Of a stretch of 64,000 nt of DNA, positions 12,153-22,326 are shown in pieces; within the stretch, counting starts at the first letter, position 1, and each line of letters opens with the position of its first letter. Under the pieces are notes generated by a model. That model ran no database searches. It had not been told where the DNA came from and saw only the letters and a program-made list of their open reading frames with translations. The position numbers and the translations under genes are program-made. The stretch is from NCBI GenBank assembly GCA_014529385.2, contig CM043963.1, forward strand, positions 81,919,912 through 81,983,911. Reading direction: 5' to 3'. This DNA comes from Adiantum capillus-veneris (taxonomy: Eukaryota > Streptophyta > Polypodiopsida > Polypodiales > Pteridaceae).

Positions 12153-13206
12153 TGTCAGGAGTTTTTTGGAGCAAGGGATTGCACATATGTACATATACAT
12201 GCATGGTGCATCAAATAAAGAATTGCCTATTTTTCAGAGCCAGGTGGTTACGTGGGGCCCACATGTGTACAGGTAGGACAGGGTGTACATAGTGCATCGA
12301 TTTTCAATATTACAAGTACCGGTGTGTTTTTTCTACAATAAGGAGGAGTTGGTAGCACGTAAAACTTCTCGAGGAAACTATCTGCGGGCCGACGACATGA
12401 GGTAAGCAGGTGCGTCAGATGGCATCGAGTGGCGTCAGGAGGTCAATACTTGCACGCGGAGAAGTATGGACACGACGTGGGTGTTTTCTTGTGATACTTA
12501 TGCAGAAAGGTCATCATGAGGACCACTTTTTGGGGCCACTTCACGTGGTTGCGGGATGCATTATTTGGAAAAACTGAGTGCCAGGTGTGCGGATGATGCA
12601 AAAAGGTGACAACTATGCACTGCGAGGTCAGTTTTTGGCCTGTTCGGGGTCCGTTTGAGGTCATCTAAAAGGCCACGGGTGCCCAACTAATAAAGCTAAG
12701 TGTGGGAACTGAAAAATCTGAGAGAAGACCAGAAGAAACGTGGAGAAGAGAGGAGGAACAGCCGCAGGTGTGTTTTTGGGGTTTTCAGAGCCTGTTTTGG
12801 CCGTAAACTGCTCATCCGAGGTCGAATTTGAGCACTTTGACATTGTAGACTGGGGTTTTGGGCCGTTCCAGACGCGATGGCACTGTCCATTTTGACAAAT
12901 TACCCACTCTTTTTCTGATGTTTTTTTGTGTAATCTTCTCCGGTGAGTGAAGCCTCTGCTTAACTTTGTGGTTGTATCTGGTGTATTTCTTCAATATTGT
13001 GTGAGCTATTTGCCCCATTGGTGTTGACCCAAGCTCAATTGTATCTAAACATCAGAAATTCTCCTCTTTTGAGCTGAGTTTTTTGGGTGTGTGTGTGTGT
13101 GTGTGTGTCTGTGTGGAGTGGGCAAGTGGATAGTCTCTCTCCTCTCACTCTAGAGGTGTGTTCCCTGTCTCGGCCAGGTGTGTTGTGTAAGCCGAGTGGT
13201 GCCCCA

Positions 13207-13298
<92 letters not shown>

Positions 13299-13360
13299 CT
13301 TCCCAAGAGTGTGTGTTGGGTCGTTATAGAGGCGTTGTGTGTGTTTTCATCCCGCTCACA
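12153..13360 (+). repeat. gypsy-A 3' LTR
   Basis: Pairs with 4907-6098. It contains GT tracts at 13087-13108 and 13209-13296. The second is 88 bp here but about 14-16 bp in the 5' LTR. It is followed by ACGT, the right target duplication. The portion from about 12492 onward is duplicated again at 18459-19260. Confidence 0.92.
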
Positions 13361-13599
13361 ACGTGTATCCTAGTGAGGGGATGGTGCTCCTTAAGTTTTG
13401 TTATGTTTGTGCAATGAGATTCGGGGTTGTGGTTTAGTTAGCCTTCCATAGTGTTGTATGAGGGGGATGGTCTGAGTCTGACAAGCTAAAGAGATTGCCT
13501 TTGTGAACCTATCATGTCATCTGTGTCCTCAATTGACATTATGTAGATCTAGGTTGTGTTGCATGCACTTTATAGGTGTTGTGATTTGCTCTCGCAACA

Positions 13600-13649
13600 C
13601 TAAGTTAGTTGTTGAAAATCTGTATAGATTGTATGGACTACCAAGTAAC
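13600..13649 (+). pseudogene. chromovirus integrase fragment (left part)
   Basis: The frame reads LVVENLYRLYGLPSN, which continues directly into IVSDRDPKFN at 20270 once the copia insertion is removed. This is the region leading to the second catalytic Asp of a Ty3/gypsy integrase. GTAAC at 13645-13649 is the copia target site and is repeated at 20265-20269. Confidence 0.75.
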
Positions 13650-14273
13650 TGTTAAGTATGGAGCCTGATTTACCCTTGTAATTTTCTGTGGTAAAAGCGC
13701 ACATTTGTAAGGCCCCCATTATGAGGAGAAGCCATCGTGCGTGAAGGAAAATCACTCACCGGAAACCAAAATTTTCACGGACAAGAATCAGGGGCAACTT
13801 TAAAGGTCTCGGGGGCGAAGGCCCCCGAGACTGTTTTTTTCGTCGGAATATTCTTTTTCGCTGGAATATTATGGACGGACGGCGGCCGGAAAGTGGTCGG
13901 AAAACAACCGGTCGGTTGGCCGGTGGCCGGTGGCCGAATTCAAAAGCAGACTTGTCTTCTCAAGGGCGGCCACACATGGGCGGATTGGAGGGTCCGATTT
14001 GGACTTATTCGCACAAGGGCGGCTACACATGGCTGTCTCTCATAAGAGAGGGCAGCCCTTTTGGCCTATAAAAGGAGGCCATTTCTACACACATTTCATA
14101 GTGTGAAGTTGATGCAACAAGGTGAGTGTGAGGTGGTGAGAGTGAAGCAAGGCGGGAGCTCCATTAAGGGTATAATCCCTTTGTAAACTACTTCTTGTTT
14201 TGAAGTACTAAAGCCATTGAGTGGCTGCTTTCCCGTGGACGTAGCCCACATTGGGTGAACCACGTATATCGTG

Positions 14274-14332
<59 letters not shown>

Positions 14333-14416
14333 CTATAATCTCGTGTATGTAAATCTGTCTCTCTCCATTAAGTAATCTACTCAATTATCTATTTAGCTAC
14401 GTCTTATTTCCTAACA
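13650..14416 (+). repeat. copia-F 5' LTR
   Basis: 767 bp, from TGTTAAGTATGG to CCTAACA. It includes a GC-rich perfect hairpin (13806-13831: 11-bp arms, loop GAAG), a TATA-like CTATAAAAGG near 14066, and a CT tract at about 14277-14329. Matching LTRs are at 19550-20264, 57236-57995 and 61980-62768. Confidence 0.92.
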
Positions 14417-14418
14417 AC

Positions 14419-14430
14419 TGGTATCAGAGC
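14419..14430 (+). other. copia-F primer-binding site (initiator tRNA-Met)
   Basis: TGGTATCAGAGC, two bases after the LTR end. This is the classic plant copia site complementary to the 3' end of initiator tRNA-Met. Confidence 0.92.
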
Positions 14431-14489
14431 AAGGTTTGCTCGTAGCTAAATTATTTCAAGGAAAGGATTCCTTGAATTGAGTGGGAGTT

Positions 14490-17400
14490 ATGGCGGAGGA
14501 AGGGAAGCTCAAGATTGAGAAGTTCAACGGCAAAAACTACCAACATTGGAAGATGCAGATTGAAGACTATCTCTACCAAAAGGACCTCTATTTGCCACTA
14601 GGCGGTCTTGCGAAGAAGCCCGCAACAATGGCAGATGAAGCATGGATTGTCCTTGATCGAAAGGCACTGGGAACAATCCAGTTAAGCTTGGCGTCAACGG
14701 TGGCCTTCAATGTTTCGGAGATGAAGACCACGGAGGACTTGATGAAGTCACTTGACGACTTTTACGAGAAACCATCGGCATCCAATAAGGTATTTCTTAT
14801 GAAGATCTTGTTCAATCTAAAGATGGCAGAGAATGGTTCAGTTGCAGAACACCTAAATGACTTTAACACAAACATAAGTCAACTTCAATCAGTGAAAATC
14901 AATTTCGATGACGAAGTGCGAGCTCTCCTTATACTATCATCTCTATCGGATAGTTGGGACAGCCTTGTGATGGCTGTAAGTAATTCTATCTCTGGCACAA
15001 ATACTCTTAAGTTTGATGATGTTGTGGGTGTTCTCCTAAGCGAGGAAATGCGAAGGAGAATCACAGGAGAATCATCAAGTGCTGCACTATCAGTGGAAAC
15101 AAGAGGAAGGCTTAAGGAGAGGTTCAAAAACCAAAAGGGTCGTGATCGCTCAAGGCGGAGCAAGTCACGCACAAAGTCAGTTCTTGAATGTTGGAACTGC
15201 GGCAAGAAGGGCCACGTCAAGAAGGATTGCTAGTCCAAGAAGAAGAAGGAGACAGAGTCTCAAGACAACAAGCCAACATCGGAGGCCAATGTGGCAGGTA
15301 AAGTAGAGCAAGATGCTCTAATTCTCTCATTAGACAATGTGTCTAATTCCTGGATAGTAGATTCCGGGGCTTCATTCCATGCGACACCACACAAGCAACA
15401 TTTCCAAGACTACACCAAAGGTAATTTTGGGTATGTATACTTGGGAGATGATGAAGCTTGTGAGATTGTCGGCAAAGGTACAGTTTCTATCAAAACTGCG
15501 AACGGAAATGAATGGAAGCTTAAAGATGTTAGGCATGTTCCTTCTCTTCGCAAAAATTTGATCTCTACAGGACAATTGGACGATGAAGGTCACAACATTG
15601 CATTCGGAAACAAACGGTGGAAGATCTCAAAGGGATCTTTGGTGGTTGCCAAGGGTGAAAAAGTCGGTACACTTTACTTGTGTACTGTTAGCACGCAACC
15701 TTCAGCTTGTGCAGCAACTACAGAAGTTGACAGTGCGGTGTGGCACTACCGACTTGGGCATATGAGTGCCAAAGGAATGCAAATCCTTCAAACAAAGAAG
15801 CTTCTACCAGGTTTGAAAGAAGTGGACTTAGAGTTCTGTGAAGATTGTGTTTATGGTAAACAAAAGAGGGTAAAATTTCAAAAATCAGGAAATGAAAGAA
15901 AAAATAAAAAACTTGAGTTGGTTCATTCTGATGTTTGGGGTCCTGCAAGTACACCATCACTTGGTGGCTCATTGTACTATGTAACATTCATAGACGATGC
16001 GACTAGAAAAACATGGGTTTATGTCATGAAGAATAAATCCGATGTATTTTCCATATTTCAAAGGTGGAAAGCCTTTGTGGAGAATGAAACAGGTACCAAG
16101 GTTAAATGCCTCAGATCCGACAATGGAGGCGAATATTGCAACCAAGCTTTTGAAAGCTTTTGTGCTAGCAATGGCATTCGGAGGCAAAGGACAACCCCAA
16201 GGACACCTCAACAAAATGGGATTTCGAAAAGGATGAACAGGACAATCATGGAACGAGCACGAAGCATGCGGCTACATGCAGGCCTACCGCTTGAGCTTTG
16301 GGCGGAAGCTGTAAGTACGTCTGTGTACTTAATCAATCGGTCACCCTCAACGGCATTGGATGGGGGAGTTCCAGAAGAGGCATGGACAGGTAAACCGGTG
16401 AATTATGCGTTTCTCAAAGTGTTTGGGTGTGAGGCTTTCATGCACATAGATAGAAGCCTAAGATCAAAGTTAGATGCAAAGTCCAAAAAGTGTTTCTTCA
16501 TTGGCTATGGAGAAGGAGACTTTGGGTATCGCCTATGGAATCCTGAAGATGGTAAAATCTTAAGGAGTAGGGATGTAATTTTTAACGAACAAAATATGTA
16601 CAAAGATTACTTGGAAAGAAAACAAACAAAAGAAACAGGTGATGAGTACATGGAGCTTGAGGACGGTGAAGACTCAAGGACTGCAAACGGTGACAATGTG
16701 CAACAACGTCAACCAAATGAGGATCCTCAACCTATTCCCCGAAGATCTACAAGAGCAAGTAGACCTCCAGAAAGGTTTGTTCCTTCCTTCAACCATCTCT
16801 TGATCTCAGATTCTGGAGAGCCGGAATCATATGAAGAAGCTATGCAACATGAATCCAAAGAAGAATGGACGAAGAGCATGCAAGTGGAGATGGACTCACT
16901 ACATCGCAACCAAACATGGGAGTTGGTTGAGTTTCCTAAAGGTAAGCAGGCACTTCAAAACAAATGGGTGTACAAGCTAAAGGAAGAAGAAGGTGGGAAG
17001 AAAAGGTACAAGTCTAGGCTTGTGGTAAAAGGTTTTTCTCAAAAGAAAGGTATTGACTTCAATGAAATATTTTCTCCTGTTGTAAAAATGAACTCAATTA
17101 GGCTTGTCTTAAGCCTTGTGGCTGCTCATGATCTAAATCTCGAGCAAATGGATGTAAATACGGCATCCCTCATGGTGACTTAGAGGAGGAAATCTACATG
17201 CTTCAACCAAAGGGGTATGAAGTAAAAGGTAAGGAGAAAATGGTTTGCAGATTAAAGAAGAGCTTGTATGGTTTAAAGCAAGCATCAAGACAATGGTACT
17301 TGAAGTTTGATCGATGGATGTTGGATCATGGATTCACAAGATGCAACTCGGATCACTGCGTCTACACGGAGAATTTGGGAGATGGGAAATTCATCATCCT

Positions 17401-18370
17401 AATGTTGTATGTTGATGACATGTTGATTGCAAGTGCTAACATGCAGGACATCAAAGACCTAAAAGAGGAGCTGTCCAAATCTTTTTCAATGAAAGATTTA
17501 GGTGCTGCAAAGAGGATACTTGGTATGAAAATATCAAGGGACAGGACGAAGAAGACAATAAAGCTATCTCAAGAAGATTACATCAAGAAGTTACTAGAAA
17601 GGTTTGCAATACAAAATGCAAAACCAGTTTATACACCTTTGGTTGGTCATTTTAAACTAACGAAGGATATGTGTCCAAAGACACAAGAGGAGATAGCCTA
17701 TATGTCTAAAGTTCCATATGCTGCAATGGTAGGTTCTCTAATGTATGCTATGGTCTGGACAAGGCCAGACATTGCACATGCAGTGGGAGTTGTGAGTAGG
17801 TTCATGGACAACCCAGGTAAAGAGCATTGGCAAGCTGTGAAGTGGATACTTAGGTATCTAAAAGGGACAACAACAAATGCTTTGTATTTTGGAGGAACTG
17901 ATATTTTTCTAGAAGGGTATGCTGATGCAGATATGGCAGGTGACAAAGATACTCGAAGGAGCACTACTGGCTATGTGTTCACGGTTGGAGGCACAGTAGT
18001 AAGCTGGGCTTCAAAGCTGCAGAAAGTGGTTTCACTTTCTACCACGGAAGCAGAGTATGTAGCAATGACGGAGGCAAGCAAAGAAATTCTGTGGCTTCAC
18101 AGATTCTTAGAAGAGCTTGGATTCAAACAAGACAATTGTGTCTTGTACAGTGATAGCCAAAGCGCTATCCATCTTGCGAAGAACTCAGCCTTTCATTCAA
18201 GGACAAAGCACATTGAGGTGAGATATCACTTCATACGCACTCTTTTGGAAGAGGGACAACTAAAGCTAGGAAAGGTACATACAAGTGAAAATCCTGTAGA
18301 CATGTTTACAAAGGTGTTCAACAAGGAGAAGTTGAGCTTTTGCTCATCTTCAATCGGCATTCAAGGATAA
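14490..18370 (+). pseudogene. copia-F gag-pol, one stop and one frameshift
   Basis: I take the ATG at 14490 (MAEEGKLKIEKF) as the start; the GTG nine bases earlier is not needed. Order: gag; CCHC knuckle CWNCGKKGHVKKDC (about 15190-15231); protease DSGAS (about 15360); integrase HHCC (HYRLGHMS with CEDC); the integrase core; RT with YVDDM (17408-17422); RNase H with ADADMAGDKD and SDSQSAIH; stop at 18368-18370. A TAG at 15231-15233 replaces the Trp codon present in the 57-62 kb copy. A 1-bp loss near 17166 shifts the frame in RT. The integrase catalytic Glu is Lys here (codon 16227-16229); the other copy has Glu. It cannot act without help. Confidence 0.92.
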
Positions 18371-18420
18371 GAAGCCAGAATGGAAAGCAGTCACAGGTTT
18401 GGTTTGGAGATCAGTCTCTA

Positions 18421-18458
18421 AGTGGGAGATTGTTAAGTATGGAGCCTGATTTACCCTT
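18421..18458 (+). other. copia-F polypurine tract and 28-bp 3' LTR stub
   Basis: AGTGGGAGAT precedes TGTTAAGTATGG at 18431. After ACCCTTG the sequence switches to the interior of the gypsy-A LTR (equivalent to about 12492). Both partners have CTTG at the switch, so the break is at a short microhomology. Confidence 0.85.
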
Positions 18459-19549
18459 GATACTTATGCAGAAAGATCATCATGAGGACCACTTTTTGGG
18501 ACCACTTCACGTGGTTGCGGGATGCATTATTTGGAAAAATTGAGTGCCAGGTGTGCGGATGATGCAAAAAGGTGACAACTATGCACTGCGAGGTCAGTTT
18601 TTGGCCTGTTCGGGGTCCGTTTGAGGTCATCTAAAAGGCCACGGGTGCCCAAATAATAAAGCTAAGTGTGGGAACTGAAAAATCTGAGAGAAGACCAGAA
18701 AAAACGTGGAGAAGAGAGGAGGAACAGCCGCAGGTGTGTTTTTGGGGTTTTCGGAGCCTGTTTTGGCCGTAAACTGCTCATCCGAGGTCGGATTTGAGCA
18801 CTTTGACATTGTAGACTGGGGTTTTGGGCCGTTCCGGACGCGATGGCGCTATCCATTTTGACAAATTACTCACTCTTTTTCTGTTGTTTTTCTGTGTAAT
18901 CTTCTACGGTGAGTGAAGCCTCTGCTTAACTTTGTGGTTGTATCTGGTGTATTTCTTCAATATTGTGTGAGCTATTTGCCCCATTGGTGTTGACCCAAGC
19001 TCAATTGTATCTAAACATCAGAAATTCTCCTCTTTTGAGCTGAGTTTTTTGGGTGTGTGTGTGTGTGTGTGTGTGTCTGTGTGGAGTGGGCAAGTGGATA
19101 GTCTCTCTCCTCTCACTCTAGAGGTGTGTTCCCTGTCTCAGCCAGGTGTGTTGTGTAAGCCGAGTGGTGCCCCATAGTGTGTGTGTGTGTGTGTGTATCT
19201 TCCCAAGAGTGTGTGTTGGGTCGTTATAGAGGCGTTGTGTGTGTTTTCATCCCGCTCACAACGTGTATCCTAGTGAGGGGATGGTGCTCCTTAAGTTTTG
19301 TTATGTTTGTGCAATGAGATTCGGGGTTGTGGTTTAGTTAGCCTTCCATAGTGTTGTATGAGGGGGATGGTCTGAGTCTGACAAGCTAAAGAGATTGCCT
19401 TTGTGAACCTATCATGTCATCTGTGTCCTCAATTGACATTATGTAGATCTAGGTTGTGTTGCATGCACTTTATAGGTGTTGTGATTTGCTCTCGCAACAC
19501 TAAGTTATTTGTTGAAAATCTGTATAGATTGTATGGACTACCAAGTAAC
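18459..19549 (+). repeat. duplicated segment: gypsy-A LTR tail, LTR-B tail, chromovirus fragment
   Basis: It repeats 12492-13649 in the same order: gypsy-A 3' LTR interior (to 19260), LTR-B tail (to about 19499), and the short chromovirus integrase piece ending in GTAAC (19545-19549). Differences are small, mainly GT tract lengths (19053-19074 and 19177-19196). This shows that the copy arose by tandem duplication after gypsy-A, LTR-B and copia-F were all in place. Confidence 0.85.
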
Positions 19550-20264
19550 TGTTAAGTATGGAGCCTGATTTACCCTTGTAATTTTCTGTGGTAAAAGCGC
19601 ACATTTGTAAGGCCCCCATTATGAGGAGAAGCCATCGTGCGTGAAGGAAAATCACTCACCGGAAACCAAAATTTTCACGGACAAGAATCAGGGGCAACTT
19701 TAAAGGTCGCCCCCGAGACTTTTTTTTTCGTCGGAATATTCTTTTTCGCTGGAATATTATGGACGGACGGCGGCCGGAAAGTGGTCGGAAAACAACCGGT
19801 CGGTTGGCCGGTGGCCGGTGGCCGAATTCAAAAGAAGACTTGTCTTCTCAAGGGCGGCCACACATGGGCGGATTGGAGGGTCCGATTTGGACTTATTCGC
19901 ACAAGGGCGGCTACACATGGCTGTCTCTCATAAGAGAGGGCAGCCCTTTTGGCCTATAAAAGGAGGCCATTTCTACACACATTTCATAGTGTGAAGTTGA
20001 TGCAACAAGGTGAGTGTGAGGTGGTGAGAGTGAAGCAAGGCGGGAGCTCCATTAAGGGTATAATCCCTTTGTAAACTACTTCTTGTTTTGAAGTACTAAA
20101 GCCATTGAGTGGCTGCTTTCCCGTGGACGTAGCCCACATTGGGTGAACCACGTATATCGTGTGTACTCTCTCTCTCTACTCTATAATCTCGTGTATGTAA
20201 ATCTGTCTCTCTCCATTAAGTAATCTACTCAATTATCTATTTAGCTACGTCTTATTTCCTAATA
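19550..20264 (+). mobile_element. copia-F solo LTR
   Basis: A single copia-F LTR of 715 bp, flanked on both sides by GTAAC (19545-19549 and 20265-20269). Its last bases are CTAATA instead of CTAACA. It lacks one arm of the GC hairpin and most of the CT tract. A solo LTR with intact target duplication is the normal product of LTR-LTR recombination. Confidence 0.88.
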
Positions 20265-21157
20265 GTAACATTGTGAGTGATCGTGATCCCAAGTTTAACA
20301 ATCATTTCTAGAGGGTTGTGTTTAAACAATTGGTATACAACTCAGCCTAAGTACTGCAGATCACCCTAAAATGGATGGTCATACTGAAAGAGTTAATCAA
20401 GTGCTAGAGGATATACGAGCATATGTTAGCAAGAAGCAATGATATTGGAAAGGTTATCTACCTATTCTTGAGTTTTCTTAGAATAGTGCTAAGCATGTCA
20501 CGACTGGATTTAGTCCTTCGTGCTAATGTACAGTTTTCAACCTACGTCACCGGTTACAGTGGGATTGGCCACTAAAAAGCTCCAACAGGTCAACGATTTT
20601 ATCCAAGACCATATGTGCATGTTGAAACTACCTTGTCAAAATTTTTGACAAGCACAGGATTGGTATAAGAAGTTGATGAGAAACGTCGGTAAGTTACCTT
20701 CATGGAAGGGGAGAGGTCTTTTTGTGTGTGCTAGAGCATTCAAAAAGTCAAAAGATTGGGCCAACACCAAAATTATCTATGAGATACTGTGAGCCTTTCA
20801 AGATACTCAAGTGAGTTGGTGATCAAGCCTACACACACCACTCTCGTTACCTGCACACTCTCGTATTCATCCAATATTTCATGTAATTCATTTACGTAAA
20901 CACTTGCATGGGACAACAATGTCATTGACCAATAGAATTTGGTTGATTTAGTTGAACCTCCTACCCTACCACATGAACCTAAGAGAATCTTAGACTACCA
21001 TGACATATGTACGCGTTATCATGTACGTTGACAAGCTTTAGTCAAGTGGAAAGATCGACCTAAAGAAGGTGCCACTTGGGAAAACATTAGTGCTATTAAG
21101 AAGAAGTTCCCCACTTTTGTTTTTGAGGACAAAAACACTTCTCCAAGGGGGGAGTAA
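20265..21157 (+). pseudogene. chromovirus integrase and chromodomain remnant with polypurine tract
   Basis: It resumes the integrase interrupted at 13649: IVSDRDPKFN with the catalytic Asp, then a degenerate stretch equivalent to HPQMDGQTERVNQ (about 20370-20400), then LEFS/NSAKHVTTGFSPF. A C-terminal chromodomain lies at about 20952-21145 (EPKRILDYHD, then one stop, then ALVKWKDRPKEGATWENI). The Lys-Trp-Lys and Ala-Thr-Trp-Glu motifs are diagnostic of chromovirus integrases. Several frameshifts and stops make it inactive. AAGGGGGGAG (21145-21154) is the polypurine tract. Confidence 0.85.
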
Positions 21158-21306
21158 TGTCATGCCAAGGGCAATCCTGGGGGGTCACGGACCCAGGCCA
21201 AGGACCGACTACTAAGCTGGGCAGGGAACCCTAGAAAGCCAAGGGCTATATAAAGGGCGGTAGGGAAGAGGGTTCTCTAAGGCAGTTCCCAAGGTTCTTT
21301 CAACAA
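21158..21306 (+). mobile_element. chromovirus 3' LTR, truncated
   Basis: It starts TGTCATGCCAAGG directly after the polypurine tract and contains a TATA box CTATATAAAGG near 21246. It is cut at about 21306, where minus-strand copia sequence begins. Confidence 0.7.
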
Positions 21307-21900
21307 GATGCCACAATGGTATGGCCAAAACTGAGATCATGCACAATACATCTATTGTCCACAAACTTGACTACAAGACCAAGTTTTTCAAGTGCATACA
21401 CAGACAAAAGTACATACAAAGCATCCAAAATTGTGAGGAGATTCCCCCAATAGCAACAACTACAATCTTCCCAATTCCTTGCGTTTGAAAAGAGGAATTG
21501 TTGGCACACATGATAGTATTTTGATTATAGGGATAGTCTCAAGACAAGCTAGAAAATCACAATGAGACGCGATGTGCTTCGTTGCAACGGTGTGAAAGTA
21601 CCATACATGATCCATAGTTACTACAAAAAACGCATCACGAACAGACGGTTCATATTGACATTGCACACTAAATGTCCAATATTCATCTTTCACAATGTTT
21701 GCCAAATGTGCATTGATAGAAGCATCTACAATGGTTTCATTTTCCTCTTTCTTTCATGTCTCTTTAGCCGTATACTTAGGGCATTGCTCGATGAGATAAT
21801 CATTTTCCTTATAGTAATGACATTTCAACTTCTTCTTGCCTTTAGCACCAAACTTCTCATACATATGGCTATTTGAAGAAGCAATGTAGGTCGTGGGAAC
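21307..21900 (-). pseudogene. copia fragment: zinc knuckle and protease
   Basis: Read on the minus strand, from high to low coordinates: a copia knuckle (CHYYKENDYLIEQC, the last Cys and His retained, about 21800-21850); then a protease region where VWYF is followed by a changed active site (HTVATKHIASH where DSGATKHI is usual); then LSVYALEKLGLVVKFVDNRC and VHDLSFGHTIVAS. The protease Asp is lost and frameshifts occur. It is a relative of the fragment at 27030-27480, overlapping it by about 100 bp. Confidence 0.7.
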
Positions 21901-22326
21901 CTGTCCCTAGAGATAGTCTACATAGGAATCACCTCGATAAGTTACCTAGCGGAATAACTAGTAGTACCAAACCAAGTATGTGTGCAGAAAATCAAAATCC
22001 AATACAAGCACCTATACATAGGACCCATTACTTCTACTTTGGGGGGTCTGTCAGTTTGTCTATACGTTAATCTATCAATACATTGGAACTCTTATCTCTT
22101 GTAACTAATTCCTTATGCTTCACAGATCATCTGATCATTAAGTATTGTACCATTTGTAACTCCACACTTTGTACTTATGAGCTATTTTATGAATTTGAAT
22201 TTGTAATTCAAGTTGTCTCTATTCATATCATCTAAAGCCTTTAATTTTAGTTCAATCATTTGTCTAACTTTTCCATTTGACTTTTCCATCTGGTCCTCTA
22301 AAGTCTGATTATGTTCATATAATCTA
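21900..22326. other. no gene recognised
   Basis: AT-rich DNA between the copia fragment and repeat R. Possibly decayed copia gag on the minus strand, but no motif supports this. Confidence 0.4.

Larger units (their letters stand above)
4907..13360 (+). mobile_element. gypsy-A: full-length Ty3/gypsy (Tat-like) element, 8.45 kb
   Basis: Two LTRs (4907-6098 and 12153-13360) in the same orientation, both TGTC...CACA, flank a primer-binding site, gag, protease, RT, two RNase H domains, integrase and a polypurine tract in that order. The 4-bp target duplication ACGT is present at 4903-4906 and 13361-13364. The second, aRNH-type RNase H between RT/RNase H and integrase points to the Tat lineage. 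The element is structurally complete, but its polyprotein carries several stops and one frameshift. Confidence 0.92.
4613..13599 (+). mobile_element. gypsy LTR-B, split by the gypsy-A insertion
   Basis: Bases from about 4613 to 4906, continued at 13361-13599, match the reverse complement of the LTR at 50120-50707. The join falls exactly where gypsy-A sits: the uninterrupted minus-strand copy reads straight across this site. The LTR ends CGCAACA at 13599. The left boundary is uncertain; homology with the minus copy begins near 4613-4620. Chromovirus integrase sequence follows directly at 13600, so LTR-B was probably itself inserted there, but I could not find its target duplication on the left. 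Confidence 0.7.
13650..18458 (+). mobile_element. copia-F element, + strand copy (5' LTR to 3' LTR stub)
   Basis: Complete 5' LTR (13650-14416), tRNA-Met-type primer site, one gag-pol frame, polypurine tract, and the first 28 bases of a 3' LTR (18431-18458). The sequence then jumps to gypsy-A LTR DNA. The 5' target duplication GTAAC (13645-13649) finds its partner at 20265-20269, after a solo LTR of the same family. The same family is present complete on the other strand at 57236-62768. Confidence 0.9.
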
